A stretch of DNA of 14,763 nt from Desulfuromonadaceae bacterium. Its GTDB lineage: Bacteria; Desulfobacterota; Desulfuromonadia; Desulfuromonadales; Geopsychrobacteraceae. The notes under the pieces were generated by a model. That model saw nothing but the letters and a program-made list of their open reading frames with translations, did not search any database and had not been told where the DNA came from. The position numbers were made by a program, and so were the translations under genes. Positions within the stretch are counted from its first letter, which is position 1, and each line of letters opens with the position of its first letter. The stretch spans positions 1-14,763 of the forward strand of contig DAOWKG010000199.1 of the NCBI GenBank assembly GCA_030639985.1, read 5' to 3'. Shown here piece by piece: positions 1 to 5,605 of the stretch.

Positions 1-7
1 ATATACG

Positions 8-319
8 ATGAAAAAGATCGCCATGCTTACAACAATTCTTCTGATGTTTTCATTATCAACCGCCCTTGCGCATACCGCCCTGATGTCATGCTTTGATGAA
101 GGGGACGGAACCATCACCTGCGAAGGTGGATTCAGCGATGGCAGCAGTGCCAGTGGCGTTGAATTCCGGGTTGAGCAAAAGGGCAAGGTGATCCTGAAAA
201 CGAAAATGAGCGAGTACAGCGAAGTGAACTTCAAAAAGCCGGCTGGAGATTATCAGGCCGTATTCAATGCGGGAGAAGGTCACGCCGTCTATGTCGATGG
301 CAACGACATTGTGGAATAA
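8..319 (+). CDS. Small exported protein resembling NikL-type periplasmic metal-uptake components
   Basis: 103 aa. Residues 1-21 are a signal peptide (MKK, hydrophobic core, ALA cleavage site), so the mature protein should start with His-22 (HTAL). The mature part has a DGTITCEGGFSDG stretch (about residues 33-45) and NAGEGHAVYVDG near the C-terminus; from memory this is the pattern of NikL/CbiL-like periplasmic components of nickel/cobalt transporters (AH at the mature N-terminus, E-G-x-F-S-D-G, then N-A-x-x-G-H). Two Cys (28, 38) could pair as a disulfide. It is shorter than typical NikL and has no C-terminal membrane segment. The ATG is 7 bases from the window edge, so its RBS and upstream neighbours are not visible. 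It lies upstream of a DUF4198 gene, which supports a metal-uptake role. The exact metal is unknown; the family call is by recognition only. Confidence 0.6.
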   Translation: MKKIAMLTTILLMFSLSTALAHTALMSCFDEGDGTITCEGGFSDGSSASGVEFRVEQKGKVILKTKMSEYSEVNFKKPAGDYQAVFNAGEGHAVYVDGNDIVE

Positions 320-362
320 CCACACCCGGTTCAATTTTCGTAATTATTCAGCACATTTTCCA

Positions 363-470
363 GATGGGCTCGTGACGTCCATGGCAAGGGTGTTTGTTGC
401 CAGGGATGGCAACAACAAGCCCCAAGGATGGGTTCAATGCGTCCCTTGCTATGGGCGTTGCGAGACCATC
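363..470 (+). ncRNA. 108-nt near-perfect RNA foldback between the two exported-protein genes
   Basis: Bases 363-390 pair with 443-470: 27 of 28 positions pair (23 Watson-Crick, 4 G-U), the only mismatch being G368/A465. Inside the 52-nt apical part is a second perfect 8-bp hairpin, 394-401 with 408-415 (TTGTTGCC/GGCAACAA). No T-run follows, so it is not an ordinary intrinsic terminator. It sits about 50 nt before the DUF4198 start codon and would be part of any shared transcript. It could be a processing or stabilising element, a cis-regulatory RNA or a palindromic genomic repeat; I do not recognise a known class. Confidence 0.5.
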
Positions 471-506
471 AAGCTGAATAGTTACAATTATCTTACACCC
501 ACCAAG

Positions 507-511
507 AGGAG
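507..511 (+). promoter_or_regulatory. Ribosome binding site of the DUF4198 gene
   Basis: AGGAG lies nine bases before the ATG at 521, supporting that start and separate translation initiation downstream of the foldback. Confidence 0.7.
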
Positions 512-520
512 AAACAGAAA

Positions 521-1339
521 ATGAGGAATGTATCTTTGGCAATAGCCCTGTCTGTGCTGCTGAGTAGCAGCGCCTTTGCCCATTTCCAGATGCTCTACAC
601 CCCTGAGTCGGCACTGGCAAAAGGGACAACTATCGAATTGAGAGAAGTGTTCACCCACCCCTTTGCCGATGAACACACCATGGACATGGGCAAACAACAC
701 GACTCCAAAGAGAATAGTCCTGTTGAAGCCTTCTATGTCATCAACAAGGACAGAAAAAAAGATCTGCTCGACACCCTGAAGGGTATTACCTGGACAGGAA
801 GCCATAACACCGGCGCCGCCTACAAGTCACAGTACAAAGCGAAGCGGATGGGAGATCACTTGTTTGTTCTGCAGCCCGCCCCCTACTACGAAGCTGGCGA
901 GGATATCTATATCCAACAGATCACTAAAATGATCGTCAATGTAGCTGGCGCCCCCACCGACTGGGATAAAGAGCTGGGTCTCAAAGCCGAGATTGTTCCC
1001 TTGATCAAGCCCTACGCCATCTGGACCGGATCGACCTTTACCGGCATTGTCAAAAGCAACGGCGAAGCAGTCCCTTTTGCTGAAATTGAAGTGGAATACC
1101 TCAACCGCGCTGTAGACCTCGACAAAAACGCCATGGGGAGATCCCGTGTTGAAGCACCCCAGGACAGCTTTGTCACTATCGGCATCAAAGCCGACAAAGA
1201 TGGCAAGTTTACCTTTGGTTTACCTAAAGCTGGCTGGTGGGGCTTTTGTGCCCTCGGTGCTGGCAGTGACAAGGAATATAAAGGGAAAGAGCTGAGCCAG
1301 GATGCCGTCATTTGGGTTCAGGTCAAAGATATGAAGTAA
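521..1339 (+). CDS. DUF4198 (NikM/NikK-like) periplasmic protein
   Basis: 272 aa. Residues 1-20 are a signal peptide ending in AFA, leaving mature His-21 (HFQML). The layout fits DUF4198: an N-terminal beta-rich part with a PAPYYEAGEDIYIQQITK stretch near residue 130, then a carboxypeptidase-regulatory-like beta-sandwich from about residue 165 (TGIVKSNGEAVPFAEIEVEY, later DKDGKFTFGLPKAGWWGFCA). Proteins of this family are exported accessory components of nickel/cobalt or other metal uptake, often coded beside TonB receptors or ECF-type transporters. The upstream NikL-like gene fits that. No membrane permease is visible in the window, so any transporter would lie to the left. A metal role is well supported; the metal is not determined. 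Confidence 0.8.
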   Translation: MRNVSLAIALSVLLSSSAFAHFQMLYTPESALAKGTTIELREVFTHPFADEHTMDMGKQHDSKENSPVEAFYVINKDRKKDLLDTLKGITWTGSHNTGAAYKSQYKAKRMGDHLFVLQPAPYYEAGEDIYIQQITKMIVNVAGAPTDWDKELGLKAEIVPLIKPYAIWTGSTFTGIVKSNGEAVPFAEIEVEYLNRAVDLDKNAMGRSRVEAPQDSFVTIGIKADKDGKFTFGLPKAGWWGFCALGAGSDKEYKGKELSQDAVIWVQVKDMK

Positions 1340-1352
1340 CCAATTGTTTTGT

Positions 1353-1391
1353 GCCGGATGTCTGGAACTGAGGTTTTTCCAGATATCCGGC
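1353..1391. terminator. 15-bp hairpin between convergent genes, without U-tract
   Basis: 1353-1367 (GCCGGATGTCTGGAA) pairs with 1377-1391 through 15 pairs including one G-U; the loop is nine bases. It lies 13 bases past the DUF4198 stop and about 80 bases past the end of the convergent regulator gene. Neither strand has a T-run after it, so it may act as an mRNA 3'-end stabiliser or a Rho-linked end rather than a classic intrinsic terminator. Confidence 0.45.
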
Positions 1392-1400
1392 TGATGAGAC

Positions 1401-1571
1401 ATGACCATGCAAGAGCTTCTTCGGTTCGGACTGTTCGTTCTAGCTCTCTACGATCTTCACCGAAAACTGATCAAAAATCACGACTGCAACTGCAGCGGCA
1501 TTCCTCTTCTTCGAGAACAGCCTCAAGACATGCGATATCGGTTACCTGTACCGTGCCACGCTGGTAGGTAA
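1401..1571 (+). CDS. Possible 56-aa small protein, antisense to the regulator 3' end
   Basis: Reading frame starting MTMQELLRFGLFVLALYDL, with a short hydrophobic stretch, a basic patch (HRKLIKNH) and CNC at about residues 29-31. It ends at TAA 1569-1571. The last 101 bases overlap the end of the Crp/Fnr-family gene on the other strand. No good ribosome binding site is seen, and a hairpin precedes it, so it may be chance. An internal ATG at 1407 is an alternative start. Listed because the first 70 bases fall outside any other gene. Confidence 0.2.
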   Translation: MTMQELLRFGLFVLALYDLHRKLIKNHDCNCSGIPLLREQPQDMRYRLPVPCHAGR

Positions 1572-2190
1572 TCCCTTCCCACTTGACCAGCCGCTGTAGG
1601 CTCCGAGATAACGTTTCCCGAGCAATCCCCAGCTCCTGAGCCGTCAAACTGATCGGCCTGAGATCAACGCTGCAGATAAATTTACGCAAACAGTGTCCCT
1701 GTTTAATTTTGTGCAATAGATAAGCGGCAACTTTTACATCCGCTTTACAACAGCGGGAAAGGGTTCGCATTTCACGTTCCTGCTCAATCTGCGATGCCAT
1801 CTGCTTGAGAATATTGCTATAGAAATTTTGATTATCTTCCATAAATTGACGAAAAACAGCATGGTCCCAATACATCAATTCGGTTCTACCTGCGTTGACC
1901 ATCTGGCTATTACAAGAGTGGTTGGAGGCGACTGCAGCAAGGCAAAAAAATTCACCAACACCGAATCTCTGGATCAAATGCTCTTGTCCATCGGGCGCCA
2001 CACGCAGCATACGCATCTCACCGGATAAAACAAAGAAGAGCCGTTTTGACATCTCTTCCATACCAATACGTCCAAACTGCCCCTTAAGTAGGCGAATACG
2101 TCCGGCGCTGGCAACTTGCTCAATCAAGTCATTGCCGACCCCATCCAGCAAAGGTGCAGCACTCAGCATACCTAAAACCTGATCCGACAT
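1471..2190 (-). CDS. Crp/Fnr-family transcriptional regulator
   Basis: 239 aa. Residues about 20-115 form the cyclic-nucleotide-binding-type beta roll (RLFFVLSGEMRMLRVAPDG, then GVGEFFCLAAV). A dimerisation helix follows (about 117-145), then a winged helix-turn-helix at 181-202 (SLTAQELGIARETLSRSLQ). The recognition helix R191-E192-T193-x-S195-R196 resembles E. coli CRP (RETVGR), which reads TGTGA half-sites. The pocket lacks the cAMP phosphate-binding pattern of CRP, and the effector is unknown; several Cys (83, 93, 147, 148, 167, 173) could allow redox, metal or haem sensing, but this is speculation. The tail is Cys-rich (ECRCSCS). The ATG is preceded by AGGTGG at good spacing, and the upstream DUF3793 frame, read through its TGA, ends one base before this ATG, so the two genes look translationally coupled. 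Confidence 0.85.
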   Translation of the reverse strand: MSDQVLGMLSAAPLLDGVGNDLIEQVASAGRIRLLKGQFGRIGMEEMSKRLFFVLSGEMRMLRVAPDGQEHLIQRFGVGEFFCLAAVASNHSCNSQMVNAGRTELMYWDHAVFRQFMEDNQNFYSNILKQMASQIEQEREMRTLSRCCKADVKVAAYLLHKIKQGHCLRKFICSVDLRPISLTAQELGIARETLSRSLQRLVKWEGITYQRGTVQVTDIACLEAVLEEEECRCSCSRDF

Positions 2191-2191
2191 A

Positions 2192-2314
2192 TCAAGCCAC
2201 CTGTAATAATTGCAAAGGGATAGATCCTGTCGCCAATTTTGTAATCATCTCCTGCCTCTTACTTCGATATAAATTACTCAACCTCAAGCTGCGTTGTGGT
2301 GGTCCATAAATCCG
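2192..2314 (-). other. In-frame continuation of the DUF3793 gene beyond its TGA
   Basis: After TGA 2317-2315 the same frame stays open for 40 codons (RIYGPPQRSLRLSNLY... ending GSIPLQLLQVA) to a second TGA at 2194-2192. From memory, DUF3793 proteins end with a W-[KR]-[VI]-Y-G motif followed by a basic stretch and a GxSI tail; the continuation starts exactly at the residue after the Trp of that motif. The first TGA is therefore best read as a TGG-to-TGA change or a recoded/read-through codon. The continuation also holds the regulator's ribosome binding site. Confidence 0.65.
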
Positions 2315-2887
2315 TCACATTCCACGTCCCGGAGACGGTTCAGTTTTTTGTTCCATAAAACCTTTTACATCTTTGACTGGGTACCCCAGAAACATACCAA
2401 CTTCATGTGGAATTCCACACCGGAACGATTCCTGTAAATGCTGCAATGTCTTTTCTAAAGTGAGGGGCTGGGGATAGTCTTGTCGGGCAAGAAAGGTTTG
2501 CATGGTTCGCCCACGTAATCTTCTCTCCAGCAAGTCCGAACGGTAAATCAGCAGCAGGGCACTATTTTTTTCGGTTCGCATCGGCCTAACAGAGAGCGGT
2601 AAGTCTTTTATAAGTTCTGAACCAAATTTCTGCCACAAACGGTATATACGTCGGCCACAGGGAAGCCTCTGATTAGGGATACGAATCATATTTGCCGGCT
2701 TTGCCCCAGACAAAACCTCTGCAGCAGCAACGGCTAGAAAGGCCGCCAGACATTCCTTAGGAGCAGGAAATAACCCTGCGACATCAATCCAGGTCAATTC
2801 TCTGCCAACTTGCGGTGCTGAACAACTTGAGTCTGATTTCTGCAATATATTTTCCGTGCAGCAACCCTGTTTCCTGCGACATATCAT
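2315..2887 (-). CDS. DUF3793 family protein, ended early by an in-frame TGA
   Basis: 190 aa as terminated. Diagnostic DUF3793 features: an N-terminal ECLAAFLAVAAAEVLSGAKPAN segment in the position of the family's L-A-G-x-K-P-A-N motif, a central ALLLIYRSDLLERRLRG stretch, and FRCGIPHEVGMFLGYPVKDV followed by KGFM (family PHEIGLFLGYP-x-x-DV-x-GF). The function of the family is not established; members are often coded near iron-related and flavodoxin genes. I prefer ATG 2887 over TTG 2896: AGGAG (2901-2897) abuts the TTG but is nine bases from the ATG. A Fur-like box overlaps the likely promoter. The frame stops at TGA 2317-2315 where the conserved Trp is expected and continues to 2192, so it may be a pseudogene, a leaky read-through gene, or functional though shortened. 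Confidence 0.75.
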   Translation of the reverse strand: MICRRKQGCCTENILQKSDSSCSAPQVGRELTWIDVAGLFPAPKECLAAFLAVAAAEVLSGAKPANMIRIPNQRLPCGRRIYRLWQKFGSELIKDLPLSVRPMRTEKNSALLLIYRSDLLERRLRGRTMQTFLARQDYPQPLTLEKTLQHLQESFRCGIPHEVGMFLGYPVKDVKGFMEQKTEPSPGRGM

Positions 2888-2900
2888 TTCACACAACTCC

Positions 2901-2924
2901 TAATGGTTTTGATTACCATTATCA
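2901..2924 (-). promoter_or_regulatory. Fur-box-like operator with overlapping -10
   Basis: On the minus strand TGATAATGGTAATCA (2924-2910) matches the Fur 7-1-7 consensus TGATAATnATTATCA at 12 of the 14 specified positions. It overlaps a perfect inverted repeat TAATGGT/ACCATTA (2901-2907 and 2915-2921). GATAAT (2923-2918) inside it would serve as a -10, placing the start near 2911 and a short leader before ATG 2887. Binding there would block transcription, as expected for iron-responsive repression of the DUF3793-regulator unit. Confidence 0.55.
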
Positions 2925-2981
2925 TCCACGTGGGCAAAAAAAACAGCATAGCTCTGCTTGAACCATTGGGCTATCCTTCTT

Positions 2982-3019
2982 AAAAAGCTAGAAATTGAAA
3001 ATGGATTTCAATTTCTAGC
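2982..3019 (-). terminator. 14-bp perfect AT-rich inverted repeat followed by T-run (minus strand)
   Basis: 2987-3000 (GCTAGAAATTGAAA) is repeated inverted at 3006-3019 with a five-base loop. On the minus strand five T residues follow (complement of 2982-2986). It lies after a stronger terminator of the same strand and before the DUF3793 promoter, so it probably serves as a second stop that insulates the two units. Confidence 0.5.
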
Positions 3020-3040
3020 AAAACCGCCCAAGCATGTCAA

Positions 3041-3074
3041 TAAAAAATCGGGGAAGCAATTTCCGCTCCCCCGA
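3041..3074 (-). terminator. Intrinsic terminator of the porin gene
   Basis: On the minus strand a GC-rich nine-bp stem (3073-3065 with 3057-3049, one G-U pair) with a seven-base loop is followed by ATTTTTTA. It starts 23 bases after the porin stop codon. Confidence 0.85.
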
Positions 3075-3096
3075 CAACCCTTTCTTACAAGTTTTT

Positions 3097-4164
3097 TTAG
3101 AACTCCAATGCCAACTGGCAAGTCACAGTATCTGCCGACTCCCCCGTTCCACCATCCGAAAGGCCATAATCCTCGTCATGAATGTACTCAAAAGCAATAC
3201 CAACACCTTCAGTAATATCAAAACCTAATGCTGCACCAATTCGTGTTTCTGGAAGACCAAACATAACTGCATCAGCTGAACCTTGGTAGGTAACTGCAAC
3301 TGAAGCACCGTGCCCGGAAATCTCAAAACGGTACCCAAATTCGAGCCCCCATGCCACCGGCTCAGAATCTTCTGCCACCAGATAATCGTTATCCAATGCG
3401 GTAAGATATTCACCCCTCAGAGTAAAATCGGCAATATTCACAATCGCACTGACAGTCGCACCGGCGGTATAATCATCCAGGAGCGCAACTCCAGCATCAT
3501 CAAGATAGGCAGAAAACCCGCCGGAAGACGTCAGATTACTAATCCAACCAGCAGACAAGTCAACGCTCATCTCGTCAGCCTCAAAGGCATATCCCGCCAT
3601 CAGCCCGTAAGCATCAATCATGTCATCAGTAGCGTCATCGTTAATTGCACTATTGAAGCTATATGCAGCACCGTAAAAGCCGCCGCCAGCAACATTGACC
3701 GTCACTGCCCCCTCTCGCGTTTCGCCTAACTCAAGGGTTAACGGATCGCTGACCATGCCGGTCTCATAAACACCAAACGGCACATAGAGTTTACCAGCGC
3801 TTACGGCAACACCATAGTCATCAACATTACCGAGAGTGACACCACCCTCATCAAGAAAAACCCCTTCGCCACCATCCTCTTCCCACTTCATCAGAGCAAA
3901 CCCTGAAAAATAATCGGTCAAATCTACATCAATACCCAGCTCCAGTGTAGTTAAGTCGACATCACTCTCTTTAACATCATCGTAGTCGATGCTATAGCCC
4001 ATCTCTGCTTCAATAGCCCCAGATATCTGCACCTGCTGGACAATGCCTTGACTCAAAACATCCTCCAATGCAGTAACACGACTAGCCAATGCTCCATCTG
4101 TTGCAAACACAAATGCGGGAGACAACATCAACCCACAGACAATCAAACTTACCAGCAACTTCAT
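3097..4164 (-). CDS. LbtU-family (siderophore) outer-membrane porin
   Basis: 355 aa. Signal peptide residues 1-21 (MKLLVSLIVCGLMLSPAFVFA), then a short heptad-like segment (ALASRVTALEDVLSQGI) and a beta-barrel rich in alternating strands, ending in Phe as outer-membrane proteins do. The start of the barrel (QISGAIEAEMGYSIDYDD), DLTTLELGIDVDLTDYFSG, the KWEEDGGEGVFLDEGGVTLG region and SAGKLYVPFGVYETGMVSDP followed by LTLELGETRE match, from memory, the LbtU family, named after the Legionella legiobactin receptor that works without TonB. Very acidic composition. The gene is monocistronic: its own terminator follows and a CRP-type operator with class II spacing precedes it. The divergent MFS gene could be the inner-membrane partner. 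Family call fairly good; the ligand is unknown. Confidence 0.7.
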   Translation of the reverse strand: MKLLVSLIVCGLMLSPAFVFATDGALASRVTALEDVLSQGIVQQVQISGAIEAEMGYSIDYDDVKESDVDLTTLELGIDVDLTDYFSGFALMKWEEDGGEGVFLDEGGVTLGNVDDYGVAVSAGKLYVPFGVYETGMVSDPLTLELGETREGAVTVNVAGGGFYGAAYSFNSAINDDATDDMIDAYGLMAGYAFEADEMSVDLSAGWISNLTSSGGFSAYLDDAGVALLDDYTAGATVSAIVNIADFTLRGEYLTALDNDYLVAEDSEPVAWGLEFGYRFEISGHGASVAVTYQGSADAVMFGLPETRIGAALGFDITEGVGIAFEYIHDEDYGLSDGGTGESADTVTCQLALEF

Positions 4165-4241
4165 AAACTTGTACCTTTCTCAATAGAGTAATCAGGGGGA
4201 GCCATATTGCATCCCGACTTAAAAAGAATTTACGTATGGAA

Positions 4242-4247
4242 AGATAA
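4242..4247 (-). promoter_or_regulatory. Putative -10 of the porin promoter
   Basis: TTATCT on the minus strand, giving a transcription start near 4235 and a leader of about 70 nt. No good -35 is present, as is usual for promoters activated by a Crp-type protein; the operator centre is 40.5 bases upstream of that start. Confidence 0.4.
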
Positions 4248-4267
4248 GCAAATCAGGAGAGAAAATC

Positions 4268-4283
4268 TGTGATCCAGGTCACA
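4268..4283. promoter_or_regulatory. Perfect CRP-type operator TGTGA-N6-TCACA
   Basis: TGTGATCCAGGTCACA has both half-sites at full consensus for the Crp branch of the Crp/Fnr superfamily. It lies in the 265-bp divergent region between the porin and the MFS gene. The Crp/Fnr-family regulator at 1471-2190 has an RETxSR recognition helix compatible with these half-sites and is the obvious candidate, although a global Crp-like protein coded elsewhere is equally possible. Confidence 0.65.
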
Positions 4284-4429
4284 AGCAATAAAGAAAATGA
4301 AATACATCATCAATTTGATAGATACTTTTATAAGCGAAAATCCCCCCATAAATTTTTATTCCTGTACAGCTAGCCACCATTCTGCTACAGCAGATAGCAA
4401 CTAATTACTCTTCACCTCAGGTCAGCAAA

Positions 4430-5590
4430 ATGCACCTGCGCAAACATACAGAAATATTACCGATCATCTTCAATACCATCTTGGTTCTCTCGGTTCTTTA
4501 CGCTCCGCAACCTCTGTTACCGCTACTAAGCCAGGAATTCGGCGTCAGTAGGGAAGCGGCAGCAGCTCTGACTACCATCACCTTTATCCCCCTGGCACTG
4601 GCACCGCTAGCTTACGGCTACCTGCTTGAAACGGTCTCACCGATCCGAGTGTTGAAGATTGCGGTTCCCCTGCTGGCAGTAACCGAACTTTGTTTTGCAG
4701 GCACCTCCAACTTTTCATTATTAATGACTATCAGACTGATTCAGGGCTTGCTGATTCCAGCTATTTTAACCTCGCTGATGACCTACTTGTCGGGACGATC
4801 CGCAGCAGACACAATCCAGCGAGTTATGGCCATCTATATCGCCGCAACAATTTTCGGTGGGTTTATCGGGCGAGCAGCTTCGGGTGTAATCGCCAACTTG
4901 TTTGGCTGGCGATTCAGCTTCCTGCTGCTGGCAATAGCCCTCGGAATCGGCTTTATTACTCTGTTCCGTTTACCCGAAGCAAATGGCTTAAAGACCACCA
5001 AACCACAACCAAAGGCAATTCTGGAGGTCTTACGCAAACCGGCATTTCTCCCCATTTACCTGAGCATCTTTTGTCTGTTTTTTGTTTTTGCCGCAGTGAT
5101 GAACTTTCTCCCTTTTCGATTGACCGAACTGAGCGATCAGGCCGACGAGCTACGTATTGGACTGATGTATTCAGGCTACATGATGGGAATTGTCACCTCA
5201 CTTGGGGCTCCCAGAGTTATCTCCTGGGTCAACGGCGAGCTCAAAACCATCCGGATAGGTTTGATCTGTCTGGGAATAACCCTCATCGGACTGGCGGTCA
5301 ATCAGGTTTGGTTACTATTTGGGATGATGTTCCTTTTCTGTGGCGCTATGTTTTTGGTTCATGCAACCGCATCGGGGCTGATAAATCAATTAGCAGGAAG
5401 TGAACACCGCGGTCTAACCAATGGTCTCTATGTTGCTTTTTATTATGCCGGGGGCAGTATCGGCTCATTCGTTCCCGGAATCATCTATCGCCACTACGGC
5501 TGGAATGGTTTTCTGATTGCCTTGGCAATAATTTGCGGAATAGGTTACTTTTGTATCCGCAAAATAAAGCTCCCCGTAAATCACTCTTAA
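4430..5590 (+). CDS. MFS transporter (YnfM/DHA1-like)
   Basis: 386 aa with about 12 hydrophobic membrane segments and a central hydrophilic loop near residues 185-200. TM5 carries a motif-C-like stretch (GGFIGRAASGVIANLFGWR, about 143-161), typical of drug-H+ antiporter-like MFS proteins of the YnfM/arabinose-efflux type. An N-terminal PQPLLPLLSQEFGVS also fits. The gene is divergent from the LbtU-like porin and shares its regulatory region; in Legionella, MFS proteins (LbtB, LbtC) export and import legiobactin, so a siderophore substrate is plausible but inferred. The ribosome binding site (AGG at 4419-4421) is weak. The next gene starts 15 bases after the stop. Confidence 0.8.
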   Translation: MHLRKHTEILPIIFNTILVLSVLYAPQPLLPLLSQEFGVSREAAAALTTITFIPLALAPLAYGYLLETVSPIRVLKIAVPLLAVTELCFAGTSNFSLLMTIRLIQGLLIPAILTSLMTYLSGRSAADTIQRVMAIYIAATIFGGFIGRAASGVIANLFGWRFSFLLLAIALGIGFITLFRLPEANGLKTTKPQPKAILEVLRKPAFLPIYLSIFCLFFVFAAVMNFLPFRLTELSDQADELRIGLMYSGYMMGIVTSLGAPRVISWVNGELKTIRIGLICLGITLIGLAVNQVWLLFGMMFLFCGAMFLVHATASGLINQLAGSEHRGLTNGLYVAFYYAGGSIGSFVPGIIYRHYGWNGFLIALAIICGIGYFCIRKIKLPVNHS

Positions 5591-5605
5591 AAACAAGGCT
5601 TGCTG

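Noticed and set aside
267..524. Plus-strand 85-codon frame over the end of the first gene and the foldback
   Set aside because: Overlaps the NikL-like gene in another frame, runs through the hairpin and has no ribosome binding site or recognisable domain.
2192..2317. Selenocysteine at the DUF3793 TGA
   Set aside because: The aligned residue is Trp, and no convincing SECIS stem follows; kept only as a minor option in the finding.
2331..2355. A6 run (CAAAAAAC on the minus strand) in DUF3793 as a programmed -1 frameshift site
   Set aside because: A -1 shift there meets TGA at once, and the family-like C-terminus is in the original frame, so no frameshift is needed.
3310..3729. Plus-strand 139-codon frame opposite the porin
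   Set aside because: Shadow of the porin gene; composition and lack of a start signal argue against it.
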